In this document: positions 1 through 8,061 of the stretch, in pieces | Layout of the letters: every line of letters starts with the position of its first letter | How positions within the stretch are numbered: position 1 is the first letter of the stretch | Source: Kitasatospora albolonga | Lineage (GTDB): Bacteria; Actinomycetota; Actinomycetes; Streptomycetales; Streptomycetaceae | Length of the DNA stretch: 64,000 nucleotides | Assembly: GCA_002082585.1 (NCBI GenBank) | Contig: CP020563.1 | Location: 5,264,001-5,328,000 of the forward strand | Reading direction: 5' to 3' | Made by a program: the position numbers and the translations under genes | Notes under the pieces: model-generated | What the model saw: the letters and a program-made list of their open reading frames with translations, nothing else | Database searches by the model: none | What the model was told of the DNA's origin: nothing

Positions 1-107
1 GCCCCCGAGCAGTCGCCGCATGTGGTGCACTCCGACTCGAAGACCGGTCCGCTTCCCGTGTGATCGACGTTCAGCGTCCAGTCCGCGAACCGTATGACCC
101 GGGACAT
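1..107 (-). CDS. partial DUF7848-like small protein (5' end only)
   Basis: An ATG at 107 opens a reading frame that runs off the window edge, giving 35 visible residues beginning MSRVIRFADWTLNVDH and containing a Cys-x-x-Cys-x-x-Cys run. This start resembles the short Streptomyces proteins carrying DUF7848, of unknown function, usually found with HATPase and XRE genes. The start codon overlaps the stop of the preceding HATPase gene as ATGA, so the two are probably co-translated. The assignment is from memory of the family's N-terminus; only the first third or so of the protein is visible. Confidence 0.55.
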   Translation of the reverse strand, partial: MSRVIRFADWTLNVDHTGSGPVFESECTTCGDCSG

Positions 108-565
108 CAGAACGCCCCCTGCGGCTGCACGTGGCCGGAGTCTTCCCTAGGTGTGCCAGCGACCGTCAGAACAGCCCACACTGCCTTGCCGGGGCCCTCG
201 CGGTCGCTCACGTCCCACCGGTCCGCCAAGGCAGCCACGAGGTTCAGCCCCCGCCCGCTGACGGAGTCTTCGTCCGGGGACCGCGGAACGGGCCGATCGT
301 CCGACGCGTCGTGGACTTCGATCCGTACGCCCGCCTCGACGGGGCGATAGCGCGTCTCGATCTCTCGCCCGGGGGGTGCGCGGGCGTGGCGTACCGCGTT
401 CGTCAGAAGCTCGGAGAGCACGAGAAGTGCCGCATCCTCGATCTGGAGGAGCCCCCAGTCGGCCAGCGCTTCACGTAAGACTCCGCGCGCCAGCGGGACG
501 CACCGAGGGTTCCGAGTCCAACGCCGAGTCACCTCATGGTGGTTTGCTTCCTTGTTGCTGCCCAC
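107..565 (-). CDS. ATP-binding protein, anti-sigma-factor-like HATPase
   Basis: 152-residue GHKL ATPase of the RsbW/SpoIIAB-like type common in Streptomyces. Visible motifs are the N-box ELLTNAVRHA (about residues 50-59), a G1-like VHDASDDRP and the G2 box GRGLNLVAALADRW. No sensor or histidine-phosphoacceptor domain is present, so it is a stand-alone kinase domain that probably binds a sigma factor or anti-sigma antagonist rather than a two-component kinase. The start taken is a GTG at 565; nearby alternatives would change only a few residues. It is followed with ATGA overlap by the DUF7848-like gene. The upstream region carries repeated GTGAAAG half-sites. The specific partner cannot be told from the sequence. 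Confidence 0.8.
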   Translation of the reverse strand: MGSNKEANHHEVTRRWTRNPRCVPLARGVLREALADWGLLQIEDAALLVLSELLTNAVRHARAPPGREIETRYRPVEAGVRIEVHDASDDRPVPRSPDEDSVSGRGLNLVAALADRWDVSDREGPGKAVWAVLTVAGTPREDSGHVQPQGAF

Positions 566-635
566 GTTGTCTACCCCGGGTCCGTCGTCGGTTGATTAGC
601 CCGGTATCCATGCTGGCGACGAGGGGGGACCGCAA

Positions 636-677
636 CTTTCACACATGGGTGAAAGCCGGAGACGTGACGGGTGAAAG
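636..677. promoter_or_regulatory. candidate operator: inverted plus direct GTGAAAG half-sites
   Basis: CTTTCAC at 636-642 and GTGAAAG at 649-655 form a perfect inverted repeat with a 6-base spacer, and a third GTGAAAG lies at 671-677, 22 bases after the second, i.e. about two helical turns. It sits in the 234-bp gap upstream of the HATPase gene and just beyond the end of the XRE gene. The obvious candidate ligand is the neighbouring XRE regulator. The pattern is seen directly; the function is inferred. Confidence 0.45.
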
Positions 678-799
678 ACCTACAGCCCCACCCAGGCCGC
701 AAGGTGATCGAGAGTGTCAGGCGTGCGTCGGGACATGTGGACGAGCCCTCGGACCGTCTCACGCGCCCCCGGGTGATAGCGGGTCTGTTGGGGAGCCAA

Positions 800-1864
800 T
801 CACCTTGCCCTGATGATGGACTTCAAGGCCGCCTCACCACGCCCTGCCTCCATCTGTGCCCGCGCCTGATCGACGTAGAAATGAGCCGCGCGTGACACCG
901 CCCAGTCGTCGGGGAGGGCCACGTCCGCCGCGTGCCGCAGCGCCGCACCGTACTGCCGCATCTCGATGTTCGCGGAGACGGCGTGCACTGCGACGTTGGT
1001 CGAGCCGAAGGAGAGCCAGTGCACGTTCTGCGCGTCACCGATCTGATCGGCGTAGTCAGCTGCCTCCGACAGGTGAGCCGCGACGGCCTCTCCGTCCCGG
1101 GCTCGCGCAGCGATGATCGAGGCACCCAGGTGAAGCTGCCCGGTCACGGCATGGCGTTCCCGTGTCCTCGGAGCCTGTCCCAGAATGTCCTGGCCCGACG
1201 AGATCAGGCGTTGGCCGATCACGTACTCGCCCTCACGGAAGTACACCAGGGCCCGCATGTACTGGCGTACCGCCGACAGCAGGGGGTCGGAAGCACGTTC
1301 AGCCGCCCAAGCCATCCTGTCCAGAGCCACCGTCGACAGGTCGTAGTACCCGAGCTTGACTGACACGTCGTGCGCGGTTCGGTACGTGCTTGTCAGGGCG
1401 GCCCACAGGTCGGTGGAAGGCGTGCGATGCGCAGCCGTGGTGATCTCCGCGACCAGGCCAGGGAGCGCGCGAGCGGCGTCATGGAGTTTCGCGGCCCGAA
1501 TCTGGGCACAGAGATGGTCTGCGGCGGCCTGAAGCCGGTCCGTGGAGCGGGGGGTGATCTCTGGATCTGCGCCGAGGTCGTACAGGTCGAGCGCTTCCCG
1601 GATCGGCCGGATCAGCTCAGCCAGTCGGTCCTGCTGGAGTTCGGTCACGTAGGGCTGGCCCGTCAACGCCGTGACGTCGATGTGCAGTGCGCGGGCCACG
1701 GCCGCCACCAGGTCAGGGCTGGCCGACTTGTGCCCGGACTCCACCTGCGTCAGAAGGCTGTACGAGTACGGGATCTTCTGGGACAGGCCGCACTGGGTGA
1801 GTCCGGCCCGCTTGCGATGGTGCGCGATTCGCGTCCCTGTGTGATCTTCGTCGGGGAGGGGCAT
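800..1864 (-). CDS. XRE-family transcriptional regulator with TPR-like sensor region
   Basis: 354 residues from the ATG at 1864 (MPLPDEDHTGTRIAHHRKRAG), the start that puts a standard Cro/C1 helix-turn-helix at residues about 10-65 (LTQCGLSQKI, VESGHKSASPDLV). The remaining ~280 residues are alpha-helical and alanine-rich with repeated ALDRMAWAAERA-like segments, as in the TPR-type sensor regions of Streptomyces XRE regulators. The gene is divergent from the flavoprotein gene with 130 bp between the starts, so it may control that promoter, its own, or the HATPase operon downstream. Such regulators often pair with HATPase/DUF397-type genes; the inducer is unknown. Confidence 0.85.
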   Translation of the reverse strand: MPLPDEDHTGTRIAHHRKRAGLTQCGLSQKIPYSYSLLTQVESGHKSASPDLVAAVARALHIDVTALTGQPYVTELQQDRLAELIRPIREALDLYDLGADPEITPRSTDRLQAAADHLCAQIRAAKLHDAARALPGLVAEITTAAHRTPSTDLWAALTSTYRTAHDVSVKLGYYDLSTVALDRMAWAAERASDPLLSAVRQYMRALVYFREGEYVIGQRLISSGQDILGQAPRTRERHAVTGQLHLGASIIAARARDGEAVAAHLSEAADYADQIGDAQNVHWLSFGSTNVAVHAVSANIEMRQYGAALRHAADVALPDDWAVSRAAHFYVDQARAQMEAGRGEAALKSIIRAR

Positions 1865-1994
1865 GAGGGCTCCGTTCCAGGACTGGCTCACTCGGAACGT
1901 TACGCGTCCGGCCCACGCGGGGAAGGCCGAACAGGAACCTGCCATCCCCACAGGTCAGTTGCGACCCACAGCAGCCCTGGGGTCAACTACGCCC

Positions 1995-2591
1995 ATGACA
2001 GCGACCCGGGTTCTCTATCTGCTGGCCAGCGCGGCCCCGCCTGTGCTCGGCATCGGCGGCGTGATCGAGCAGGCGAAGGCGCGGGGCTGGGACGTTTGCC
2101 TTGGCTTGACTCCGACGGCCGCGCACTGGCTCGATGATCAGTTGCCTGCCCTGGAAGCGCTCACCGGTCACCCGGTGCGGAGCCGGTACAAGCTGCCTGG
2201 GGAGCCCGACGTCTGGCCCCGCGCCGATGTCGGTGTGGTCTCTCCCGCCACCTTCAACACGATCAACCAATGGGCGCTCGGGATCACCGACAAATTCGTG
2301 GTCGGATTCGCCGCAGAGGCCATCGGCAAGGGCATCCCCTTGATCACGATGCCGTGTGTGAACGCGGCCTACGTGCAGCATGCCCAGTTCCCGCACAGCA
2401 TCGCAGCACTGCGCGGGATGGGTGTCACGGTGCTGTACGGCGAAGGCGGATTCGTGCCCAACGAGCCGGGCCAGGGGCGCCCGGACGCATACCCCTGGCA
2501 CCTGGCCCTGGACGCGGCTGCATCAGCGGCTGCGTCAGTCGGCGGCGGGGGCGATCCCGGTCGGGCACGAACGCCCCCAGTTGGTGGCTGA
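1995..2591 (+). CDS. flavoprotein (HFCD/phosphopantothenoylcysteine decarboxylase-like)
   Basis: 198 residues. The N-terminal [15 protein letters not shown] and the segment [17 protein letters not shown] (residues 83-99) match the FMN-binding fold of homo-oligomeric flavin-containing Cys decarboxylases, whose usual motif is PATANTIxKxAxGIAD. It is much shorter than CoaBC and lacks the synthetase half, so it is a stand-alone flavoprotein of unknown substrate. Its last 57 bases run antisense over the 3' end of msrA, and the glycine-rich tail after residue ~175 does not look conserved. In Streptomyces such proteins often sit beside XRE regulators as here. The first ATG giving a full N-terminal beta strand was chosen. 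Confidence 0.75.
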   Translation: MTATRVLYLLASAAPPVLGIGGVIEQAKARGWDVCLGLTPTAAHWLDDQLPALEALTGHPVRSRYKLPGEPDVWPRADVGVVSPATFNTINQWALGITDKFVVGFAAEAIGKGIPLITMPCVNAAYVQHAQFPHSIAALRGMGVTVLYGEGGFVPNEPGQGRPDAYPWHLALDAAASAAASVGGGGDPGRARTPPVGG

Positions 2592-3236
2592 GGGGGCGCT
2601 CAGCTCGACCCCCGTACCGCCGATCCCGCAGTAACCGCCCGGGTTCTTGTCCAGGTACTGCTGGTGGTACGCCTCCGCAGGCCAGAACGGGCGGCCCTCC
2701 GCCGGGAGGATCTCCGTGGTGATCTCCCGGTGGCCGGAGGCCGTCAGGACCTTCTGGTACGCCTCGCGGGAGGCGTCCGCCGCCGCTGCCTGGGCGGGGG
2801 AGTGGGTGTAGATGGCGGAGCGGTACTGGGTGCCCACGTCGTTGCCCTGGCGGAAGCCCTGGGTCGGGTTGTGGGACTCCCAGAACAGCTTCAGCAGCTC
2901 CCCGTACGTGACCACCGCCGGGTCGAAGACGACGCGGACCGCCTCCGTGTGGCCGGTCAGGCCCGAGCACGCCTCCTCGTACGTGGGGTTCTCCGTGTAC
3001 CCGCCCTGGTAGCCGACCAGCGTCGTCCAGACGCCCTCCGTCTGCCAGAACTTCCGCTCCGCGCCCCAGAAGCAGCCGAGCGCGAAGTCCGCCACCTCCA
3101 GGCCCTCCGGGTACGGGCCCACCAGCGGGTTGCCGAGGACCGTGTGGCGGGAGGGGACGGTGAATTCGGGGACGGGGCGGCCGCGCAGGGCCTGCTCCGG
3201 GGTGGGGAGCTCGGGGGTGCGGCGGTTCAGGAACAT
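2535..3236 (-). CDS. msrA: peptide-methionine (S)-S-oxide reductase MsrA
   Basis: 233-residue MsrA that reduces methionine-S-sulfoxide in proteins, an oxidative-damage repair enzyme. The catalytic motif GCFWGAE is at 54-60 with Cys55 as nucleophile, followed by family-typical GYxGG, the [12 protein letters not shown] segment and the resolving-cysteine tail YCGIGGTGV (202-210). A strong GGAGGAG ribosome site lies ahead of the ATG at 3236. Odd feature: residues 211-222 ([12 protein letters not shown]) appear inserted between GGTGV and SCPTGIAP, where I recall Streptomyces MsrA reading directly GTGVSCP. The catalytic core is unaffected. The extra codons lie where the convergent flavoprotein gene overlaps. 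Confidence 0.95.
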   Translation of the reverse strand: MFLNRRTPELPTPEQALRGRPVPEFTVPSRHTVLGNPLVGPYPEGLEVADFALGCFWGAERKFWQTEGVWTTLVGYQGGYTENPTYEEACSGLTGHTEAVRVVFDPAVVTYGELLKLFWESHNPTQGFRQGNDVGTQYRSAIYTHSPAQAAAADASREAYQKVLTASGHREITTEILPAEGRPFWPAEAYHQQYLDKNPGGYCGIGGTGVELSAPSATNWGRSCPTGIAPAAD

Positions 3237-3344
3237 GCGGGGGCTCCTCCGGGGTTCGGGGTCGTCCCTCTACAACAAGGGAGCGGCTGCCAGGATTCCG
3301 GGGAGGGGGAGGGGCGCCCCCGCCCTCCCCGCCCCCGGGGCACC

Positions 3345-4463
3345 TCAGGCGCTCACACCCGCCGCGCGCACCGACTGGTCGCGCAGGAAGCAGTACTGCT
3401 CGGCGGGCTCGGCCCGGTAGCGCCACGGCAGGGCGTCCACATAACCGTCCACCAGCCGGAACTGCTCCACCGCCGCCTCGTCGCGGTCCTGGAGCGACAG
3501 GTAGTACGCCAGCAGATGGCGCACCTCCGCCAGGCGCGGGTGGGCCGGGTCGGCGGCGGCCACGTCCGCGAGGGCGGCGTCGACCAGGGCGATCATCTCC
3601 GGCGTCCGGTCGGCCTCCTGGTCCGTGGTCTCGTCGTGCTCGAAGTGCACGATCAGCGGGAACGCGGTCAGCAGGCTGCCCAGCGGCGCCTTCGCGGCGG
3701 CCTCGGCGGCGAACGCCCGGGCCAGCTCGTGCGAGCCGCGCCACTTCTTGCACCAGTACTGGACCGCGGCGAAGTGCGCCTCGTAGTGGTACGGGGCACG
3801 CTCGGTGATCGCGGCCCAGATCCGCTCCATCTCCGCATGCGGGTAACCGAGGCCGAGCGCGGCCCAGACCTCCGTGATGTACGGGGTCGGGTCCTCCGGG
3901 TTCAGCTCGGCGGCCCGCTCCGTCTCGGCGCGCGAGCGCTGGAGCATCGCGTGGAAGCCCCGGAACTGCTCTCCCGTCGTGTACTCGGCCCGCTTCCCGC
4001 CCCGGATCGCCCCGGCCAGGCAGACCGTGCTGCGGGCCCGCACCACCGCCGCGTCCGGGTCCTCGGGGCGGGCCGTCTCCCAGGCCAGCAGCCAGGTGTC
4101 GTCGTGCGCGGCCTTCTCGCCCAGCTCGTACGAGTACGCCGACCGCTTCTCCCAGTCCCGCGCGGTGGCCGTACGCCCCATGAGCTCGGCGGCCGGTTCC
4201 CACTCCCCGCGCCCCACCGCGTCGAGCGCCGCGGTCAGTTCGGCGGGCGCCGGGCTCGCGCGGTCCGCGTTCTGCCGGTCGGGGGGAAGCAGGCCGAGCG
4301 CCGCGGACTCCTCCGGCAGCGCGTACGGGCCGTCGGGCTCGTCCGGGCTGTCGCCCCGCCAGCCCTCCAGGGCGCCCTGCACGATGGCTTTCAGGAACCA
4401 GAGGCCGATGGCCAGGACGATGAGGGCGATGAGGGCCAGAACGACCCAGAGCACGGTGATCAC
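3345..4463 (-). CDS. membrane-anchored protein, paralogue A flanking the M48 protease
   Basis: 372 residues of unrecognised family. One N-terminal transmembrane helix (about residues 3-26) is followed by a linker and a soluble alpha-helical region with PYITEVWAALGL, RAPYHYEAHFAAVQYWCKKWRGS and APLGSLLTAFPL. The protein at 6874-7977 shares these blocks in the same order, including the closing DGxVxALPWR/T segment, so the two are paralogues either side of the M48 protease gene. The helical repeats suggest a TPR-like scaffold facing the cytoplasm or cell surface. A role with the protease is inferred from position only. Confidence 0.75.
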   Translation of the reverse strand: MITVLWVVLALIALIVLAIGLWFLKAIVQGALEGWRGDSPDEPDGPYALPEESAALGLLPPDRQNADRASPAPAELTAALDAVGRGEWEPAAELMGRTATARDWEKRSAYSYELGEKAAHDDTWLLAWETARPEDPDAAVVRARSTVCLAGAIRGGKRAEYTTGEQFRGFHAMLQRSRAETERAAELNPEDPTPYITEVWAALGLGYPHAEMERIWAAITERAPYHYEAHFAAVQYWCKKWRGSHELARAFAAEAAAKAPLGSLLTAFPLIVHFEHDETTDQEADRTPEMIALVDAALADVAAADPAHPRLAEVRHLLAYYLSLQDRDEAAVEQFRLVDGYVDALPWRYRAEPAEQYCFLRDQSVRAAGVSA

Positions 4464-4560
4464 TTCGCGTCTCTCTGTGAGGGGGTGACGGGTCCGTGGA
4501 TTTCCACGGGAGCGGGGTGGAGCGCGCGGGGAAGCGCCGGGAGGGGTGGGTGGTCGGCGG

Positions 4561-6561
4561 TTACGCGGTGGAGCTCGGGGCCGGGGTCGGGGCCGTTGCT
4601 GGTGTCGGTGTCGGGGCCGGTGCTGATCCGGGGGGCTGGGTCTCTACGGGCCCGGGGGCCTCGGGCGCATACACCGGTGCCAGCAGTGCCCGCAGCGGTT
4701 CCGTGTCCGGGCGGTCCGCCACCGCCGCCTCCAGCGCGTCCGGGAGTTCGTCCGCGTGACCGTACGGGAGCTCCAGCGCGGCGGACTCCGTCCAGGACAG
4801 CTGCCAGCGGGCCCGGCCCTGGCGCAGGTACTCCGCGCTGACCAGCTGCGACAGTCCCGCACGCAGCTGGGGACGGGCGAACTCGCGGGCCGCCCGGCCG
4901 GTCGCGGCGGCCGCCACCTCGGAGCGCGGGAGCCGTTCGGCCATCCGCCACAGCGCACCGGCGTCGATCGCGTCGAGCACCGCCCCCAGCGGTCCGCCGC
5001 CGCCGCCGCTGCCTTCCAGCTCGGATCGTGGCGTGCCGTGGCCCCCGTGCTCCGGCGTGCCGTTCTCGGCCCCGTGCCCCGGCGTGCCGTTCTCGGCCCC
5101 GTGCCCCGGCCTTCCGGCGCCGTCGTCCACCCCGGGCCGAGGAGCGCCATCGCCGCCCTCCGCCGGAGCCCCGGCCCCGCCCTCCACCGGAGTTCCGGCC
5201 CCGCCCTCCGCCGGAGCCCCGGCCCCGCCCTCCACCGGAGCCCCGGCCCCGCCCTCCACCGGAGTTCCGGCCCCGCCCTCCGCCGAAGCGTCGCCCCCGC
5301 CCTCCGCCCCCAGCATCAGCGCGCCGAAGCACTGGGCGGACTCCTCGGTGTGGACGCTCATCGCGGCGTGGACCAGCTCCGGCCAGTCCAGCCGCCGCAG
5401 GCCCAGGGCGGCCGGGGTGAGCACGGCCTCCTCGACGGTGGCGAGGGTCCGCTCGGTGTCGGCCAGCAGCGACAGCGACGGCCGGGCCGGGTCCGAGGCG
5501 CGGCCGTCGTCCGGGAGCGCCTCGATCCGGGCGACGCGCTCGGCGATCGGCGGGTGGGAGTCGTACGGGGAGACGGGCTCGGTGGGCAGCGGGCCGCCGC
5601 GCATCGCGTCCACCTCCTCGTGGCGGGCGGCCAGCAGGTGGCGGAAGCCGCCCAGGAACTCGCCGGGCGGCGGCAGCAGGCCCGCGTCGGCGCCGAGCGT
5701 CGCGTAGCGGTTCAGGTAGAAGTCGTGCGCCGCGTCGATGACCGGGATCTCGCGCAGCGCCGAGGCGGTCGCGTCGCGGCCCGCGATCCGGGCCGCCGCG
5801 ATGTCCGCGGCGAACTCCGCGCGGCGGGAGCCGGAGAGGGTGGCGCGCAGGTAGAACTTCCCGTACGCCGTGTACAGCCGCGCCATCGCCCGGTAGGTGA
5901 TGCCCGTGCCGGTGGTGTCGACCTCCCTCGCCTTCCTGCCCTTGGCGAGGGCGGCGGCGGCCTTCTTCTCCTGCCGGGCCCGCTCCTTGGAGACCTTGGC
6001 CCCGGCGCGTGCCTCGAAGTGGACGATGGTGCGCAGCACGTGGACACGGCCGCGTTCGGAGATGGCCGAGAGGCGGGTGTCGGCGTTGCCGTAGTGGCCC
6101 ATCTCGTGGGCGAGCACGGCCCGCAGCTGAGTCTCGGACAGGCCCGTCATCAGCGGCAGCCCGATGTGGAGCCGCCGGGTGCCGCCCACGAGCCCCAGGA
6201 AGCGGGCGTCCTCGCTGACCGTCGCGTTGACGTCGCCGGTGAGCAGGATCTCGTCGGGGGCGCGGGTCCCGACCTGCTGGGCGATGTCCCGTACGGTCTG
6301 CCACAGCCGCGGCTCGTGGCTGTCGTCCACCCGTACGCCGGGCATGTCCTCGTCCGCGGGCGTCCGGAGCATGAACATGCCCCGGACGATCGGGACGGCG
6401 AGCACGGCGCTGACGAGGAAGACCTTCAGCGCGAAGGGGCCGGGGGTGTGGACGGCCGCCGCCCAGTCGACGGCGGCCAGGGCGGCGAGCAGGACGAGGC
6501 CGAGCAGGTAGAAGCCCGCAAGCAGGACAAGAGCGCGCGTGGCACGCAGTGTTGGGCCCAT
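4561..6561 (-). CDS. M48-family membrane zinc metalloprotease with tandem-repeat insert
   Basis: 666 residues from the ATG at 6561, preceded by a GGGGGGA ribosome site; a longer frame exists upstream but lacks family features. Two membrane helices lie at about 10-31 and 44-62. The zinc site HEMGH is at 152-156, and RRAEFAAD supplies the third ligand (Glu), as in HtpX/Ste24-type M48 peptidases. The region after residue ~410 is an EGGAG(A/T)P-rich repeat and GHGAENGTP repeat, followed by a helical domain and a Pro/Thr/Ala-rich tail. HtpX-like enzymes degrade damaged membrane proteins. The length is about twice a minimal HtpX because of the repeat and C-terminal domain. It is flanked by two paralogous membrane proteins on the same strand. 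Confidence 0.9.
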   Translation of the reverse strand: MGPTLRATRALVLLAGFYLLGLVLLAALAAVDWAAAVHTPGPFALKVFLVSAVLAVPIVRGMFMLRTPADEDMPGVRVDDSHEPRLWQTVRDIAQQVGTRAPDEILLTGDVNATVSEDARFLGLVGGTRRLHIGLPLMTGLSETQLRAVLAHEMGHYGNADTRLSAISERGRVHVLRTIVHFEARAGAKVSKERARQEKKAAAALAKGRKAREVDTTGTGITYRAMARLYTAYGKFYLRATLSGSRRAEFAADIAAARIAGRDATASALREIPVIDAAHDFYLNRYATLGADAGLLPPPGEFLGGFRHLLAARHEEVDAMRGGPLPTEPVSPYDSHPPIAERVARIEALPDDGRASDPARPSLSLLADTERTLATVEEAVLTPAALGLRRLDWPELVHAAMSVHTEESAQCFGALMLGAEGGGDASAEGGAGTPVEGGAGAPVEGGAGAPAEGGAGTPVEGGAGAPAEGGDGAPRPGVDDGAGRPGHGAENGTPGHGAENGTPEHGGHGTPRSELEGSGGGGGPLGAVLDAIDAGALWRMAERLPRSEVAAAATGRAAREFARPQLRAGLSQLVSAEYLRQGRARWQLSWTESAALELPYGHADELPDALEAAVADRPDTEPLRALLAPVYAPEAPGPVETQPPGSAPAPTPTPATAPTPAPSSTA
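5045..5298. repeat. intragenic tandem repeats (27-bp and 24-bp units) in the M48 gene
   Basis: Two adjoining in-frame minisatellites. Two full 27-bp units plus a partial one at 5045-5117 encode GHGAENGTP-type repeats. Six 24-bp units at 5155-5298 encode the 8-residue repeat EGGAGAPx/EGGAGTPV, with the last unit diverged. Both periods are multiples of three, so copy-number change would lengthen or shorten the linker without a frameshift. Confidence 0.9.
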
Positions 6562-6815
6562 CGGGCGGTTCCCCCCACGGGAAAGGAAGACGTTCCGCCC
6601 AGGGGCGCGCGGGGCGCCGGGCCGGTCGGCACGCGAAGTGAACGAACGAAGTGAACGAACGAAATGGACGAACAAGGAGCGCGTCGACCGTGGGTGGTGA
6701 AACGTGCGAGTCGAACGTGCGTGTGGGGGAACCGGAGTATCTCGCACCGGACGGAGCGGCGGCAACGCGGATTCGCCCTGGTCGCCCGCTGTTACCGCAC
6801 CGTTCTCAGCGCGAC

Positions 6816-6854
6816 GGCAGCCCGCCCTCAGCGCCGTGCTGAGGGCAGGCTGCC
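6816..6854 (-). terminator. hairpin terminator after paralogue B
   Basis: GGCAGCCCGCCCTCAGC (6816-6832) pairs with GCTGAGGGCAGGCTGCC (6838-6854) with one mismatch and a 5-base loop. It follows the stop of the minus-strand gene ending at 6874. The rest of the 312-bp gap 6562-6873 shows no gene; it must hold the M48 promoter, which I could not pinpoint. Confidence 0.75.
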
Positions 6855-6873
6855 GCCGTTGCCCGCACCGTCC

Positions 6874-7977
6874 TCAGTGCGGCAGCGTCGCCGGGGAGCC
6901 GCCGTTCGCCTCGTACCCCGCGACCGCCAGCGCCCGGTAGACCGTGTACTGCGCGGCCGGGTCCGGTCCCGCCGTCCACGGCAGCGCGCCCACGTGGCCG
7001 TCGATGAGGACGAGTTGGTGCATCGCCTCCGACCAGCGCTCCATGTGCACCAGGAACAGCACCAGGAGGTGGCGGACGTGGGCGAGCATCGGGTCGTCGG
7101 GACGGGCCGCGTGGACCGCGAACATCGCGCCCTCCACCGCCCTGGTCACCACCTGGCTCTGGTAGAACCCCTGCACCAGGTTGACCTCCGGCAGGTGCTC
7201 GTACACCGCGAACAGCGGCAGCGCGGCGAGCAGCGAGCCCTGCGGGGCGCGGGCGGCGGCGGCCGTGGCGAAGGCGTCGGCGTCCTTGCGGGAGCCGTGC
7301 CACTTTTCGCAGTGGTAGTGCAGCGCCGCGAGGTGCGCGCCCATGTGCGCCGGGGCCCGGTCGATGATCTTCGCCCAGAGCTGGTCGAACTGCTCGGGGG
7401 TGTAGTGCAGGCCCCGGGCCACAGCCAGCTCCACGATGTACGGCACCGGGTCGCCGGGCGCCAGCAGGGCCGCCTCGCCGCAGACCGTACGGGCCTCCTC
7501 CAGGATGATCCGGAAGTCGTCGCTCCCCGCCGACGAGGAGCGCCACGCCTGCTGTACCAGGAACTCCGCGTGCACCGCCGCCCCGCCCGCGTCCTTCGGG
7601 GCCTCCGCCCGCCAGGCGCGCAGCCACGCGCCGCCCTTCCCCGGCTGCTGCGCCAGCTCCAGCGAGGCCGCGCCCGCGAACGCCTGCACCCGCTGCCAGC
7701 GGACCTCGCCCTCCTTCGGCGTACCGGCCAGCAGCTGCGAGGCGGCCCGCCACTCCTGGGTGGCCTGGACGACGTCGAGGACGTCCAGGAGATCCTGGTC
7801 CGGGCCCGGCATCCGGACGTCCAGCTCCTCCTGGCGCGCGAAGCCGTACGTGTCGGGGTCGGCCGCGTCGGGCGAGCCCGGTTCGACCTGGCGGATACCG
7901 CCCCGCCGGCGCATGACCCACGGGCCGACGATCGCGGCGAGCATGCACATCGCGAGCAGGAACAACAGAATCTCCAT
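6874..7977 (-). CDS. membrane-anchored protein, paralogue B flanking the M48 protease
   Basis: 367 residues from the ATG at 7977 (MEILLFLLAMCMLAAIVGPW), with an N-terminal transmembrane helix and a short basic stretch RRRGG after it. The soluble part shares PYIVELAVARGL, RAPAHMGAHLAALHYHCEKWHGS, APQGSLLAALPLF and the closing DGHVGALPW block with the protein at 3345-4463. It has no recognised catalytic motif; it is helical and likely TPR-like. It ends at a strong hairpin, so it is probably transcribed separately from the M48 gene. The divergent metB gene starts 84 bp away. Confidence 0.75.
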   Translation of the reverse strand: MEILLFLLAMCMLAAIVGPWVMRRRGGIRQVEPGSPDAADPDTYGFARQEELDVRMPGPDQDLLDVLDVVQATQEWRAASQLLAGTPKEGEVRWQRVQAFAGAASLELAQQPGKGGAWLRAWRAEAPKDAGGAAVHAEFLVQQAWRSSSAGSDDFRIILEEARTVCGEAALLAPGDPVPYIVELAVARGLHYTPEQFDQLWAKIIDRAPAHMGAHLAALHYHCEKWHGSRKDADAFATAAAARAPQGSLLAALPLFAVYEHLPEVNLVQGFYQSQVVTRAVEGAMFAVHAARPDDPMLAHVRHLLVLFLVHMERWSEAMHQLVLIDGHVGALPWTAGPDPAAQYTVYRALAVAGYEANGGSPATLPH

Positions 7978-8061
7978 GGCTCCATTGTCCCCGGAGCGGC
8001 GAGTGGCCGGTATGGGCCCTCTTGACGAACAGGGTCCCTGTGACGAACTACGCTCGGGGCC

